Source: Lepidostoma basale (Eukaryota > Arthropoda > Insecta > Trichoptera > Lepidostomatidae). Taken from it: a DNA stretch of 64,000 nucleotides. The number at the start of each line of letters is the position of its first letter. Positions within the stretch are counted from its first letter, which is position 1. This document shows, piece after piece, positions 19,503-30,330 of this stretch. The notes under the pieces were generated by a model that saw only the letters and a program-made list of their open reading frames with translations, was not told where the DNA came from and ran no database searches. A program made the translations under genes and the position numbers. The stretch lies in NCBI GenBank assembly GCA_022606425.2, contig JAHDVF020000671.1, positions 1-64,000 of the forward strand, read 5' to 3'.

Positions 19503-19925
19503 CTAACTAACTAACCATCACGCCGTCTCCCCGAAAGGGTAGGCAGAAAGAATGGACTGTCACACTTTTACTGATGCGGCACTCCATCCTTCTCTTTTCG
19601 CCCCGCGGGAGACGCGGTGTGATGGGTTGCGAACCTCATCGCCACCAATAGGCATCTCCCGCGCACACTTCGTTCGTCCAACATCCACAAAATAAATCTA
19701 AAACAAATAATATAAAATACAAAGATATAAAATAAAATTAAAATAATTTAACACAAAATGTTCTTCTTAGATGGTGCACATATTATCTATTTAATTTATG
19801 TTCCACGTATCCACCGTTTTTTTTAATTTAGCACATAATGCAATAACACATAATGTTTTTTCGATGTTGCACATGTTGACATGGACGATCCGGACTTTTG
19901 TGTTTATTTAATTTTTGTATTTACT
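19503..19925 (-). mobile_element. SINE-like element B, copy 3 (longest)
   Basis: On the minus strand the element runs from AATAAACACAAAAGTCCGGA through GTCAACATGTGCAACATCG, the GATGCCTATTGGTGGCGATG block and GGTTCGCAACCC, to the shared LINE A terminal 60 bp and GTTA repeats. It contains an extra ~100 bp compared with copy 1, perhaps an internal duplication of the GTGCACCATCTAA region. Confidence 0.65.
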
Positions 19926-19934
19926 TATAATTAT

Positions 19935-20568
19935 TAAATAACTAACTAACCATCACGCCGTCTCTCCGAGGGGTATGCAGAAAGATGGACTGCCACAATT
20001 TCTTTCCTCACATACTCGTATTTCTCTCGTTTCCTCAACATTCATACATCGTGTCATGCACGCGCGTCTTTTCTCCGACCCCTTCGGCCAAAACAATGGA
20101 CTATTTAATATGATCGTGCCACGTTTTCCTCGGTCTTCCTCTATTTCTAATTTTTTTAATCATTTACATCCTAAACATATACTTTTTTTATCAATGATTC
20201 TTTCATTATTTTGTTCATAACACTATCATTTGCACCGCATTCACTTATATTATTTTCATTCGCTCTATCATCACAGAGTATTCACACATTCGTCTAAGAG
20301 TTCTCATTTTTACAGCATTTATTATACTTTCATTATTCTTTTGCCAATTCCATGTTTCGCTTCTATACATAAGGGTCGATACAAGAACACCATTTTGAAC
20401 TGCCATTTTAGCTTTTTTGGATACCTAGGTTTTTGTTTGCGATGACAATTTTAAGTCCACCATTTACTTTGTTGCCTACCTCAACCCTTCGTTCAATATC
20501 CCTCTCCACTCGCCCACCTTTTGTAAACATACTACCCAAATACACAAACTCATCTACTTGCTGCAAGA
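19935..20568 (-). mobile_element. LINE A1 3' fragment, long
   Basis: The minus strand runs from the DEFVYLGSMFTKGG-like region (20500-20565) through MYRSET and RRMCEYS-type sequence to the PLGETA terminus and tail at 19937-19952. A 25-bp foreign phrase (CGGCCAAAACAATGGACTAT at about 20085) lies inside it. Confidence 0.65.
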
Positions 20569-20571
20569 TCT

Positions 20572-20757
20572 AAATCAAATATTGAATGACGGCCATGTGA
20601 GGAGTCAGAGAAATCGACGCGCGTGCATGACACGATGTATGAATGTAGAGGAATCGAGAGAAGCATGTCAGGACAGAACAGTGTGGCTTTCCATTATTTC
20701 TGACTACCACTCCAGGGAGACGGCGTGATGATTAGTTAGTTAGTTAGTTAGTTAGAA
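20572..20757 (+). mobile_element. LINE A1 3' end
   Basis: NVGHVRSQRNRRACMTRCMN-type sequence, then SRSMSGQNSV-like frame drift and five GTTA units at 20733-20754. Confidence 0.7.
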
Positions 20758-21050
20758 GTGAATAAACTATAAATAGTGCACGGAAACCCAGTAATAATTT
20801 TAAATTATATATTCAAATTATAAATTGATTCAATTGTTTTCTGTATCATGAAGATCGACGCTCCACGAAACCGATAAGAGATCGAGTTCATTGTTGTCTC
20901 TTGAATACTGGCTTGTATGGCAAGATGATATGTTATCGCTTCTTGTTTCTTGTCAATTATTATATTTCTTGGCGATTTCCCGTGTAATACATGTAGTAAC
21001 CACAACTGTTCTTGTTTTATATAATTAATTAAGTACTCGTCACTAATCAG
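20758..21050. other. No recognisable feature
   Basis: AT-rich; nothing supported. Confidence 0.4.
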
Positions 21051-21054
21051 CTAT

Positions 21055-21765
21055 CTGTCGTCCACTGCTGAACGTAGACATCTTCGAAAGCTATCGCCAC
21101 TTTCATCCATCCACGTAAAGCAAGCCTGGTTCTACGTCCTTCTTATTCTTCCTCTGGTCGTATGACCTATTTGTGACGGTGAGTTGTCCTGGGATAAAGA
21201 CGATCAGCAGTCTCCCCATATTTTGAACTGCCTTCCTGGTAGACTTTGGTGTTTGTGTTTTTATTTCAAACTTCTTATTCTTTTTCTGATTTATTTAGGA
21301 CTGTGTCGTTTTATTTCTCGGAGCCTGTTCCTGGGATGCAGATGTCCAACTGTCTCGCCATTTTTAGGTGGTCTTCCTGATTTCGGTCGATTTCCTGTTG
21401 GTACTAGTTACGGCTATATTTATCACTCTTTCAGAACATGCTCTTTCCATATGATCTCTCCAGTAGCGTCTTCTCAGTCTTCCCCATCGCACGACATCTT
21501 CTACGTTGCAGATCTTTCTTATTTTAGAATTTCTTATTCTGTCTCGGAGTGTCGTTCCCACAACGGATCGGAGAGTCTTCATTTCTGTGGTTCTTAGGAG
21601 CCATTTTGTTCTAATGGTGTCAGCTCTCGTTTCTACTCCATATGTCATTATAGGACGTACGCATGTCTTGTAGATTCGAATTTTGCTCTCCTTTAGCATA
21701 TTTTTATTTTTCCAAACAGCATTCGTCAAGCAGTCAGCCACAACGGCGGCCCTGTTTGTTAGTTC
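21055..21765 (-). mobile_element. LINE D-type C-terminal fragment
   Basis: The minus strand encodes WKNKNMLKESKIRIYKTCVR, PIMTYGVETRADTIRTKWLL, LRDRIRNSKIRKICNVEDVV and WRDHMERACSERVINIAV, with a (GAA)-rich end toward 21150. The same family appears at 55439-56005. This is the post-palm region of a non-LTR reverse transcriptase; the element is 5'-truncated. Confidence 0.75.
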
Positions 21766-21899
21766 ACTTACTTCTCCGTAGAGGTCACTGGTGCTTCATA
21801 ACAATGTATGCAATTCTTGTGAACTCCATGCGGTCCACGTGGTTCTCCAAAAGCGTCTTCTGCTTTTTCTCCATCTTACTATGTCCTCAACACCACAGA

Positions 21900-22110
21900 C
21901 ACAAGGTAGAATGGTTGAACGAGAGAATGGAATATGGAATCTTGGGAGACCAAGGAATACTTGGCATAACCAAATTAATCAAATTTTAAAGGTCAGTAAT
22001 TTAAGAAGTCGGAGGAATCGACGTGCGTGTATGACTCGCTGTATGAATGTGGAGGAACCTAAAAAAGGTGTACCTACCCCTTCGGAGAAACGGTGGTTTC
22101 TTGGTGTTGT
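21900..22110 (+). mobile_element. LINE A fragment
   Basis: RMVERENGIWNLGRPRNTWH, NQINQILKVSNLRSRRNRRA and CMTRCMNVEEPKK, then a terminal PTPSEKRW variant. It lies head to tail against a LINE D' scrap at 21840-21900. Confidence 0.65.
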
Positions 22111-22191
22111 TTTTAAAATATTTATTAACGCCTTAAACTTATCAAAAATTAGGAAGCAAATATTACTGATTAATGAATATGAACATACAAA

Positions 22192-22708
22192 CTAACCATC
22201 ACGCCGTCTCCCCGAAGAGGTAGGCAGAAAGAATGAAAAGAATGTACTGCCACACTTTTATTTCCTTACATATTTCCCTCGATTCCTCAACATTCATACA
22301 TCGTGGCATGCATGCGCGTCGATTTGTCTTACTCCTCACGTGGCCGACATTCAATATTTGATTTATTTGATCATGCCACGTTTTCCTAGTTCTCTATTTC
22401 TATTTCCATTAACATCGTTAACATATATATTTTTAACATTCTTTCTTCATTCATTCTTTCCATGTGTCCAAAATATCTTAATGATCCTTTCATTATTTTG
22501 TTCATAACACAATCATTTGCACTGCATTCACTTCTTATATTTTCATTCGACACTATCATACACAAAGCACCCACACATTAGTCTAAGAAATCTCATTTCT
22601 ACTGCATATTTTCTACTTTTATCCTTCTTTTGCCAGATTAATGTTTCGTTTCCATACATAAGGTCCGGTACAAGAACACCACTGTACACTGCCATTTTAG
22701 CTTTTTTG
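22192..22708 (-). mobile_element. LINE A1 3' fragment
   Basis: The minus strand starts in the MAVYSGVLVPDLMYGNET region and includes SNENIRSECSANDCVMNKIM and KGSLRYFGHMERMNEERML. The terminus and CTAACC tail are at 22192-22202. Several deletions. Confidence 0.7.
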
Positions 22709-23070
22709 GATAGGTTGTTTATCTTATCATATTATCTGCAAAGCTTGATCGGTTCAAAGCAGAGCGCACATTAAAATGTGTGTCAAAAGGCATTGTTTTA
22801 AATTAAGAATAGTCAACATTTTTTCACTAGATTTATGAAATTTTAATTGTATAGTAGAGAAGATTTGAATATTCATTATGGATAAGTATACTATTGTTGG
22901 ATATTATTATAAAACATTCCGTGGGAACCTCACTAATTTGACTGTTTTCCATCAGGAAATGGTAATTTTATTACGAAAATCATTTTATATCTGTGTTATA
23001 TAAGAAACGCACTCATATCTAAGGGAATTTCAAAAAATATTTACGAGATGTGATCAAAATACAAAAAAAA
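22709..23070. other. No recognisable feature
   Basis: AT-rich spacer; no coding frame or repeat supported. Confidence 0.4.
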
Positions 23071-23345
23071 CTAACTAACTTACCATCACGCCGTCTACCG
23101 AAGGGGCAGGCAGAAAGAATGGACTGCCACACTTTAACCGTTGCGGCACTCCATCCTTCTCTTTTCGCCCCAGCGAAAGACGCCGTGTGATGGGTTGCGA
23201 ACCTCATCGCCACCAATAGGCATCTCCACACACACGCTTCGATCGTCCAACATCCACAAAATTAATCTAAAATGAATAAAATAACAAAATAAAATATTTT
23301 AACACTCATTTTAGATGGTTCTTGTTGACATGGACGATCCAGACT
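23071..23345 (-). mobile_element. SINE-like element B, copy 4
   Basis: On the minus strand: AATAAACACATAAGTCTGGA head, GAGATGCCTATTGGTGGCGA block, GGTTCGCAACCC, GGCGAAAAGAGAAGGATGGA, then the shared LINE A terminus WQSILSACPF and the tail CTAACTAACTTACC (plus strand). The middle is shorter than in copy 3. Confidence 0.6.
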
Positions 23346-23600
23346 TATGTGTTTATTCTCCCTCACTCCTGTCCAATTTTTTCCATCTTGGTGTACTTCC
23401 TGTTGGAATCCCCGACGCCGACGATGGTGCGGTTTCCTCATCGGACACTTCTTCTTTCTTTATACTGCCGCCCTGAAATCGTAACCGACATTTCTGTCAC
23501 TTAGCAAAGATAAAAAGCGGTAAATGTAGCCAACCGAAGTTCAAAACCATTTTTGAAATTAAATTCAATAAAAAGTTTTCGATGCCAAATGGTCTCAAAA
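23346..23600. other. No recognisable feature
   Basis: No supported feature. A short GC-richer stretch (CCCCGACGCCGACGATGGTG) is noted at 23411. Confidence 0.35.
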
Positions 23601-23601
23601 A

Positions 23602-24095
23602 TAACTAACTAACCATCAAGCCGTCTCCATCACATCGTAGGCAGAAAGAATGGACTGCCACACTTTTCTTTTTTGACATATTTCTCTCGCTTCCTCAACA
23701 TTCAAAGATTAATTGTGTCATGCACGCGCGTCGATTTCTCTGACTCCTCACGTGGCTGACATTCAATGTTTGATTTATTTGATCGTGCCACGTTTTCCTC
23801 GGTCTTCCCTTATTTCTGGTTCCATTTACATCGTTAACATATATATTTTTTGCAATTCTTTATTCATTCATTCTTTCCATATGTCCGGACCATTCTAATG
23901 ATCCTTTCATTATTTTGTTCATGACACCATCATTCGCACCGCTTTCATTTCTCATATTTTCATTCGACACTCATTTCTAATGCATTTATTCTATTTTCAT
24001 CCCTCTTTTACCAGTACCATGCTTCGCTTCCATACATAAGGGTCGGTATAAGGACACCATAGTACACGGCCATTTTAGCTTTTTTGGATATGGTC
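23602..24095 (-). mobile_element. LINE A1 3' fragment
   Basis: The minus strand runs from KAKMAVYYGVLIPTLMYGSE through NENMRNESGANDGVMNKIMK and GRPRKTWHDQINQTLNVSHV to the ETA terminus and CTAACTAACC tail. A deletion removes the LRRMCG segment. Confidence 0.7.
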
Positions 24096-24198
24096 TTAAA
24101 CATAAATGCCAATAACTGTGCAAAAGTGCGTAACGATTGAATACTGTAAAATAATAATACACTTTGATAATTTTTATCTAAACCACTTTATTTGTTAA

Positions 24199-24238
24199 CA
24201 CCAATCGGTTTCGCTCCCGCCGGAGCTTCGTCAGGGTG
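24199..24238 (-). ncRNA. Hammerhead ribozyme motif, AUU cleavage variant
   Basis: Minus strand: helix I CACC/GGTG (24235-24238 with 24199-24202), core CTGACGA (24228-24234), stem II GCTCC/GGAGC with a short GGCG-type loop, GAAAC, and a decayed stem III ACCGAT in place of ACCGGT, giving AUU as the cleavage triplet. Core residues are all kept. Confidence 0.6.
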
Positions 24239-24370
24239 AGAGAATAAAACAAATATAAAGTCAGAGAAAAAAGAAAAATTAAAAACGGAGGGGAGAAAGA
24301 AGGATAGGAGAAAGTGTGCGCGAGGACGAATAGGATGTTAGAACGGTGAGTCATGATCATTAGGGAAAAA

Positions 24371-24890
24371 AATAATGAAAGGAACATTAAGATGGTTTGG
24401 ACACATGGAAAGAATGAATGAAGAATGACTCGTAAAAAAATATATGAAAACCAATAATGTATATAGAAATAGAGGAAGACCGAGAAAAACGTGGCACAAT
24501 CAAATCAATCAAATTTTGAATGTCGGCCACGTGAAGAGTCGGAGAAATCGACACGCGTGCATGACACGTTGTATGAAATAATGAAAGGAACATTAAGAAG
24601 GTTTGGACACATGGAAAGAATAAATGAAGAAAGAATCGTTAAAAAAAGTAGATTCAAACGATATAAATGTAACTAGAAATAGAGGAAGACCGAGGAAAAT
24701 GTGGCACGATTAAATTAATCAAATATTAACTGTCGGCCACGTAAGGAATCGGAGAATTCGACGTGCTTGCATGACACGATATATGAATGTTGAAGAATCG
24801 AGAGAAGTATGTCAGTAAAAAAAGTGTGCCAGTCCATTATTTCTACCTACCCCTTCGGAGAGACGGCGTATTGGTTAGTTATTTAGTTAG
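24371..24890 (+). mobile_element. LINE A1 3' end with internal tandem duplication
   Basis: The phrase AATAATGAAAGGAACATTAA occurs at 24372 and again at 24576, each followed by the GRFGHMERxNEE, RGRPRKTWHD and VGHVxxRR segments. About 204 bp have therefore been duplicated head to tail within one LINE A1 copy, which ends in GTTAGTTATTTAGTTAG at 24876-24891. Confidence 0.7.
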
Positions 24891-24891
24891 T

Positions 24892-25304
24892 TTACCAGTG
24901 TTCCAAATTTAAATAAAAAAATCGTTATTTTTTTAATGTCAAGTTGGTAGCAGTGGTTTTCCGTCTCTGGTGATATTGGATGCGTATTAAAAGTATAATG
25001 AACTCATTCCAAATTATTTCATACGAACGAAACCTGTTTCAAGACAAGGTCGACTTTCTTTTTCACGCACATCTGTTCCGTGATGAGAATACTGGCGATG
25101 TTCACACTAGTTGACGAATGCCCATGGGCAACATCTATTTTATTTTAATACAGGTGTATAAAAATGAATGTTTGTCTATCTGTCTTTGATTTTATCGAAA
25201 ATTACAAAAAAGATTTCGCGGAATATTTCACAGTTTGTTCTTATAAGTCCCGGGAAGATTTTGAGACTAGTTTGAACAAAATCCAATATCTTAAAATGTT
25301 CTCC
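24892..25304. other. No recognisable feature
   Basis: No coding, RNA or repeat feature supported. Confidence 0.4.
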
Positions 25305-25710
25305 TTCTTCTTCTTTTAATAGATCTGACGATCTGTGACACATAAATCATGTCTCGTCAGATGATGAGATCCAGCTGTCCCTCCTTCCATCTCTTAGGCG
25401 GTCTTCCAGATTGGCGGTGTCCGGAGGGGATTTCATAAACAGCTGCATATGCAAGTCTGTCACCATCCATTCGGGCTACATGGTCCCTTTAGTATCTTCT
25501 TCTGGATCTACTCCACTGAACGATATTCTCTATTTCGCAAGTTTTTCTTCTGTCTACGTTGCGGACACGATCTCGGAGGGTTTTTCCAGTAATTGATCTT
25601 AGGACCTTCATCTCCGATGTTCTTAGTAGTCCCTTGGTCCGCACATTGTCGGTCTGCGTCTCCACAGCGTACGTCATGATAGGTCGCACGCATGTTTTAT
25701 AGTTGATGTT
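25305..25710 (-). mobile_element. LINE D 3' fragment
   Basis: The minus strand encodes INYKTCVRPIMTYAVETQTD, NVRTKGLLRTSEMKVLRSIT and GKTLRDRVRNVDRRKTCEIE, then the REPWRPRKRWRD-type region to a (GAA)n tail at 25308-25316. It is the best reference for the interrupted copy at 200-1040. Confidence 0.75.
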
Positions 25711-25849
25711 GCTTATACATTTTAAAATTAGAATGAAAAACATTTAACTTGTCAAATTGTATTGAACTTAGCCAATAGGTATACCACTCTGATTTTAGTA
25801 AACTTGGAAATATACAGCAGTGTTGAATTTCACAACTTGAATGTTAAAA

Positions 25850-26250
25850 TATCAACGAAAGCAAAAATAGTTGTTCACGATGGAATTTTAGTACCAACCC
25901 TAATGTATGGAAGTAAAACATGGAACTGGCAAAAGAAGGATGAGAGATGTAAAACGATGTAGGGCAGAATTTCAAATGTTGAAATATAAAAGGAATGTAG
26001 AGCGGAAGAAAGTGTTATGAGCAAAATTATGAAAGAATCACTGCGTTGGATAAAGGAAAAATGGTTAAAAAATTATACGTTTGAATGGATCACGGAGTCG
26101 TGGGAGACCGAGGAAAATTTAACATGACCAGATAAATCAAATTTTATAGATCGGTGATGTTAGAAGTCGGAAGACTCGACGTGCGCGTTTGAATGTGTAG
26201 GAAACTGTGCTGATTCCTGCCTACGCCTCCGTGAAAACGGCGACAGAATT
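25850..26250 (+). mobile_element. LINE A fragment, decayed
   Basis: STKAKIVVHDGILVPTLMYG and SKTWNWQKKDE are followed by deletions and frameshifts down to a degraded AYASVKTA terminus. Confidence 0.6.
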
Positions 26251-26259
26251 AGTCAGAGC

Positions 26260-26345
26260 TTAGATCGAGACTCAAAACGTACCTTTTCAAATTATCCTTT
26301 CCTGATAATAAATAAGGGCTGATCGGCTGCAGTCCTCATACTAAT
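26260..26345 (+). mobile_element. CR1-like 3' scrap
   Basis: The bases around GATCGAGACTCAAAACGTAC and TTTCAAATTATCCTTTCCTG are the reverse complement of 56985-57045, the 3' part of the CR1-like copy there. Confidence 0.5.
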
Positions 26346-26418
26346 TATGTTTATTTTAGTCCATTGTTTTGGCCGACACACTATGATGTGAACACTGTTA
26401 CAATAAACTACTTATAAC

Positions 26419-26460
26419 ACTTGATGATGCCAACATCGATTGGCGAAACAGCTCTCGCGA
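26419..26460 (+). ncRNA. Hammerhead relic, ACAGCTGT type
   Basis: TTGATGA, stem II GCCAA-CATCGA-TTGGC, GAAACAGCTCTC. Compared with 45826-45864, the first core C is T, and stem III has lost its palindrome. Probably inactive. Confidence 0.5.
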
Positions 26461-26537
26461 CACTATCAGTGAATAAAAAGATATTGTGATATTATAACAG
26501 TGTTTTAAATTTTAACAGTATTAATATTTATTTTTAA

Positions 26538-27323
26538 CCGTCGCGTTGCCATGTGGTCAATTGAGTTTCCACTGCCAATTTAAAGTTGATTTTCTTAAAA
26601 CCTATGGACCCTAATATTATAAAAAAATTTTAATCCTCCATTGAAGTGTTCTCAATATTTCGTAATAAAAAAAAAAGCAAAAAATTACTTCCTTCATCCC
26701 AAAAAAAAATATTTTCTAAGACTGCCCTCACCTTCATTCGTGTTAAGGTAGAATTTGTTTTGCTAATATTTACAACTTTATCAAAAGTGACAAATACTTA
26801 CTCGCTGTTTTGAACGTATTATAAATTATATATTTGGCCTTTTCAATAGGTACGTAATAATACCGACTGTGGATGGAAACGCAGCACGCAACTTAATAAT
26901 ACCAGAACTGTGAAAATATTAACACTTTACCAAAAGGGACAAATATTAATACGTACTCGTTGTCTTGAACGTACTATACATTTTGCCTAGGTGCCTTTAT
27001 CATACGTAAAATCTCGTAAAGTCTCGCCCCGCCGGCCGCGGCGCGGAGACAAGTTTATACTTGGTGTCCAGTTGCTCGTATGCTGTGACGCATTCCATAT
27101 CAGAAATCGCATGGTTCCAGAAAAAAATTAATAATGATATGTTTTTCAAATAATCCATGTATGTTATAGATATCGATCTATTCCTAATGAAATTCCCTAC
27201 AAGATGACATAAATTAAATTTTGATTCATCGAGTCATATGCTTGATATTTAGATAAAGTTAGCGGTAAACTGAATTTACCACATGGGAGCGAGCGTTTTG
27301 TTTTGAACACGGTACGTTAAGGG
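26538..27323. mobile_element. TTAA MITE, uninterrupted copy
   Basis: A 786-bp element flanked by TTAA (26534-26537 and 27324-27327). The left end is CCGTCGCGTTGCCATGTGG and the right end, inverted, is CCCTTAACGTACCGTG, with subterminal CCATGTGGTCAATT repeated on both sides. It has no coding frame. Length, TTAA duplication and C-rich ends suggest a piggyBac-type MITE. TTAA at 26893-26896 is the unoccupied site corresponding to the piggyBac insertion in the second copy (47607-51314). Confidence 0.75.
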
Positions 27324-27334
27324 TTAACTAGTTC

Positions 27335-27432
27335 ATAAAACGAATTATTTTCTACAGCGCCCTTGAGATGAGCAATTCATAAAAATGGAGCTCAATAAAT
27401 TATCCAATTTATTATTATTATTATTATAGTTT
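27335..27432 (+). mobile_element. CR1-like 3' end with (ATT)n tail
   Basis: TCTACAGCGCCCTTGAGATG, AAAATGGAGCTCAATAAATT and TATTATTATTATT match 36070-36172 and, inverted, 56830-56920. Confidence 0.6.
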
Positions 27433-27739
27433 GATGACGACTGTGTTGTGAATAAAAAAAATGCGTTACTCATACATTGAAATGAGTTTCATTAATGCTG
27501 TAAAAATCCGGAAAATATTATCGCGAAAATAACGTAGAAGGAAGCCAAGATCCTTATGTTTTCGTAGTGAAACTGTGTCGCGGTGACCACACCCTCCACC
27601 AATACACATACGGAAGAAGGCTATGGGAGCTCACACCGGATTCACGGCTCTCAAAACAGGAAGTGCCACTAGAAATAGGGCTGCCAACATCTTATTTTTG
27701 TTTTTATCAATTGATTGAACAATCTACATTAATTACTGC

Positions 27740-28031
27740 TTAGTTATAGTTATTGGAAACAAGAATAAACCAAACTTGGCACGATCAAGTCAATCTAATA
27801 TTGAATGTCGGTCACTTGAGGAGTCGGATAAATCGACGTGCGTGCATGATAAGATGTATGAATGTCGAGGAAGAGAGAGAAGTATGTCAGGACAGAACAG
27901 TGTGGCGTTCCATTATTTCTGCCTACCCCTCCGAGGAGACGGCGTGATGGTTAGTTAGTTAGTTAGTTAGTAGAATAAACCAATTAAAGCGAAAATGGCC
28001 CTTCACAACGGAGTTCTGTCCTAACCCTTAT
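27740..28031 (+). mobile_element. LINE A1 3' end plus a second scrap
   Basis: A 5' scrap (VIGNKNKP) is fused to WHDQVNLILNVGHLRSRINR and the YPSEETA terminus with a GTTA tail (27951-27973). A short LINE A internal piece (IKAKMALHNGVL) follows to 28031. Confidence 0.65.
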
Positions 28032-28038
28032 AATAATA

Positions 28039-28381
28039 ATAATAATATGCTAACTTTTAAAGCGCAGATTTTTTTAAATGAAGAAAGAATGGTAAAAAAA
28101 TTACATGTTAATGATGTAAATGGAACCAGAAATAGAGGAAGACCGAGGAAAACGTGGGACGATCAAATAAATCAAATATTGAATGTCGGCCATGTGAGGA
28201 GTCAGAGAAATTGACGCGCGTGCATGACATGATGTATGAATGTTGAGGAAGCGAGAGAAATATGTCCGGAAAGAAAAGTGTGGCAGTGCATTCTTTCTGC
28301 TTACCCCTTCGGGGAGACGGCGTGATGGTTAGTTAGATAGTTTTTTAATAATATGCTAACTTTTATAGCGCCGATTTTGTG
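28039..28381 (+). mobile_element. LINE A1 3' end with ~34-bp flanking duplication
   Basis: The insertion (28074-28345) encodes the NEERMVKKLHVNDVNGTRNR to PFGETA end with the GTTA tail. The CR1-derived phrase AATAATATGCTAACTTTTA occurs before (from 28039) and after (from 28346). About 34 bp are duplicated with two or three differences, which fits a long target-site duplication. Confidence 0.65.
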
Positions 28382-28635
28382 ATGTAATCACCTCAAGGGC
28401 GCATTAAGACATGTTTTAAATCTAAAAATCTAAATGTGAACGCTGCATCTGATTTTCGCGATCGGTTAAAAAGTAGGTATAGTAGAACAAAATATAAATG
28501 TTTAAATTGGGTATGAAATATGAAAAAGATGGGTTTTCAGTTTAGATCTGAAATCTGTCGGATCATTTATGCATCTGAGGTGTGAAGGGAGATTGTTCCA
28601 AGCTGATGGACCGGTTACCGCGACGTTTTTCATAT
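28346..28635 (-). mobile_element. CR1-like LINE 3' end
   Basis: The minus strand matches the C-terminus and 3' end seen at 53990-54248, with (ATT)n toward 28346. It is interrupted by the LINE A insertion. Confidence 0.6.
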
Positions 28636-28639
28636 TCTT

Positions 28640-29165
28640 GAAAGTATATTGTATTCCTCCCTTATGAGTTATCTCTACATGAGGGAGTATGGTAGTTATC
28701 CGTGGCTCTATCCCACGGCATTTCTTTTGGGAATGCTCGGAACCAATTTTCTACACCTTCACCTCATTACCCATTTCTTTAAATTAATCAGGGGATATTT
28801 CGAGAACTCGGCCGTGCTAGAGGATGTTGGTCTTTTTGTTCCTGATAGATTTCTCCGACAGCACAGATTGTTTTACCTACCGACCGCCAGAACCAATCTG
28901 TCTTTGGTGATACCAGTGGGAAGAGCAATTAGTCTGCTGAACGCGGTGTCCTCGGAGATCGACGTCTTTAATATTAGTGAAGAAGGAGACAAATACTCTT
29001 GACTTTAGAAAGTATCTTGTCTTCCTAATGTCAAACCATCTCTAATGCGTTCCTGGTACTGTGTTGTATTTTTATAATATTTGACCTGTACTCAAAAGAT
29101 GCCTTTAACATTTTCTTGTTTGTAATGTCTTTTGAGTTAATAAACTGATTCGATTTGATTTGAAT
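28640..29165 (+). mobile_element. LINE H C-terminus
   Basis: A frame of 117 codons contains LRQHRLFYLPTARTNLSLVI and SLLNAVSSEIDVFN, a typical C-terminal HRLF...P.xRxNLxxxxPVxRxxxLxN motif of a non-LTR ORF2. The 3' untranslated part reaches 29165. An inverted copy lies at 57718-57990 and another 3' scrap at 29166-29300. Confidence 0.65.
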
Positions 29166-29540
29166 TCTTAATGTCGAACCATATCTGATGCGTTCCTGGT
29201 ATTATATATATTTTTTTGTGTTGTATACCTGTTCTCAATAGATGCTTTAAACTATATTTGTTGGTTGTAATATCTTTAGGGAAAATATACATATTTGATT
29301 TTATCTTTTTTTTTTAAAGTAGGATCAAAATATTTTTATGGCATCCCTGTTTTTAAGGCCGCTTCGTTTTTGGGACGCTCCCAAGGACGGCGCAAGAGAA
29401 AAACGGTGGTATTATCAAAATACTATTAGCATAGCTGTGTGAACATCTCACAAAAGGTGGCAGACCGAAATTCGTTTAAAAAAAAATAACGAATTTTTAT
29501 GAATTAAAACACCGTTTTTTCCACTTTTGAGTATATTTTT

Positions 29541-29590
29541 CTCGACATGTTTCGTAGGCTTACACTTTCATCATCGGGAGAACGATATAA
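29541..29590 (-). ncRNA. Hammerhead-like motif with altered core
   Basis: Minus strand: helix I TTCTC/GAGAA, core CGATGATGA in place of CUGANGA, stem II GTA-AGCC-TAC, GAAACATGTC. The core carries an insertion, so activity is unlikely. Confidence 0.45.
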
Positions 29591-29878
29591 ACTAACCAAA
29601 ATTATTACAAACTGAATGCAACAACCTAGAATTATATATAACACGTGTTAGTTAACTTGGATAGTACTAGGGAAATAACAATAGACATATCAATGTGTTA
29701 AATTTTGAGAAGATTTTTAGATGGAAGTATTGCATTGAGGGTGTTTTATTGCTCTAAGGCTATTGATTATGTAAGGGGAAAGTTAATATTTTAAGACAAA
29801 ACAAATGGACATTGAAATATAAATTGTAAATATAAACTAAAATATGTTATTGTGCATATTGTAAATAAAGACCATATA
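29591..29878. other. No recognisable feature
   Basis: AT-rich spacer, perhaps Penelope-derived because of the adjoining hammerhead relic. Confidence 0.3.
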
Positions 29879-29879
29879 T

Positions 29880-30330
29880 ACTTACATAAATTATGTATAA
29901 GTCCATGTATGGTCTTAAAACTACCACTCTGACAAAGCACAGTGCAAAGAGATTAAGAGTCATGCAGCGAGCGATGGAGAGAGCCATGCTAGGCCTGTCC
30001 CTTAGAGATAGAGTCAGGAACGAAACGGTGAGGGATAAAACAAGAGTCACAGACGTGATCCACCGGGTGACGACTTTAAACTGGAATAGGCAGGGCATGT
30101 CGCTAGAGCTGCAGACGAAGGATGGACCAAAATACTGCTGAATTAGAAACCGAGAGACACGAGAAGAAGAGTAGGAAGACCACAAATGAGGTGGAAGGAT
30201 GACCTGGAACGATACGCTGGGGTGCTATGGATGCAGACTGCGCAGGAAAGATCGACATGGAGGGACATGTAGGAGGCTTTCATCCAAGGGTGGACGGCGA
30301 TATAGTGAAGAAGATTGTAAATAAAAATAA
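29880..30330 (+). mobile_element. LINE F C-terminal fragment
   Basis: LRVMQRAMERAMLGLSLRDR, VRNETVRDKTRVTDVIHRVT, then a frameshifted RVGRPQMRWKDDLERYAGVL and EAFIQGWT end. The same family as 62322-62577. Confidence 0.7.

Noticed and set aside
28649..29002. 117-codon frame as a host membrane protein
   Set aside because: The second half has the HRLF...RxNL...P LINE C-terminal motif and the region recurs inverted at 57718-57990, so it is LINE H.
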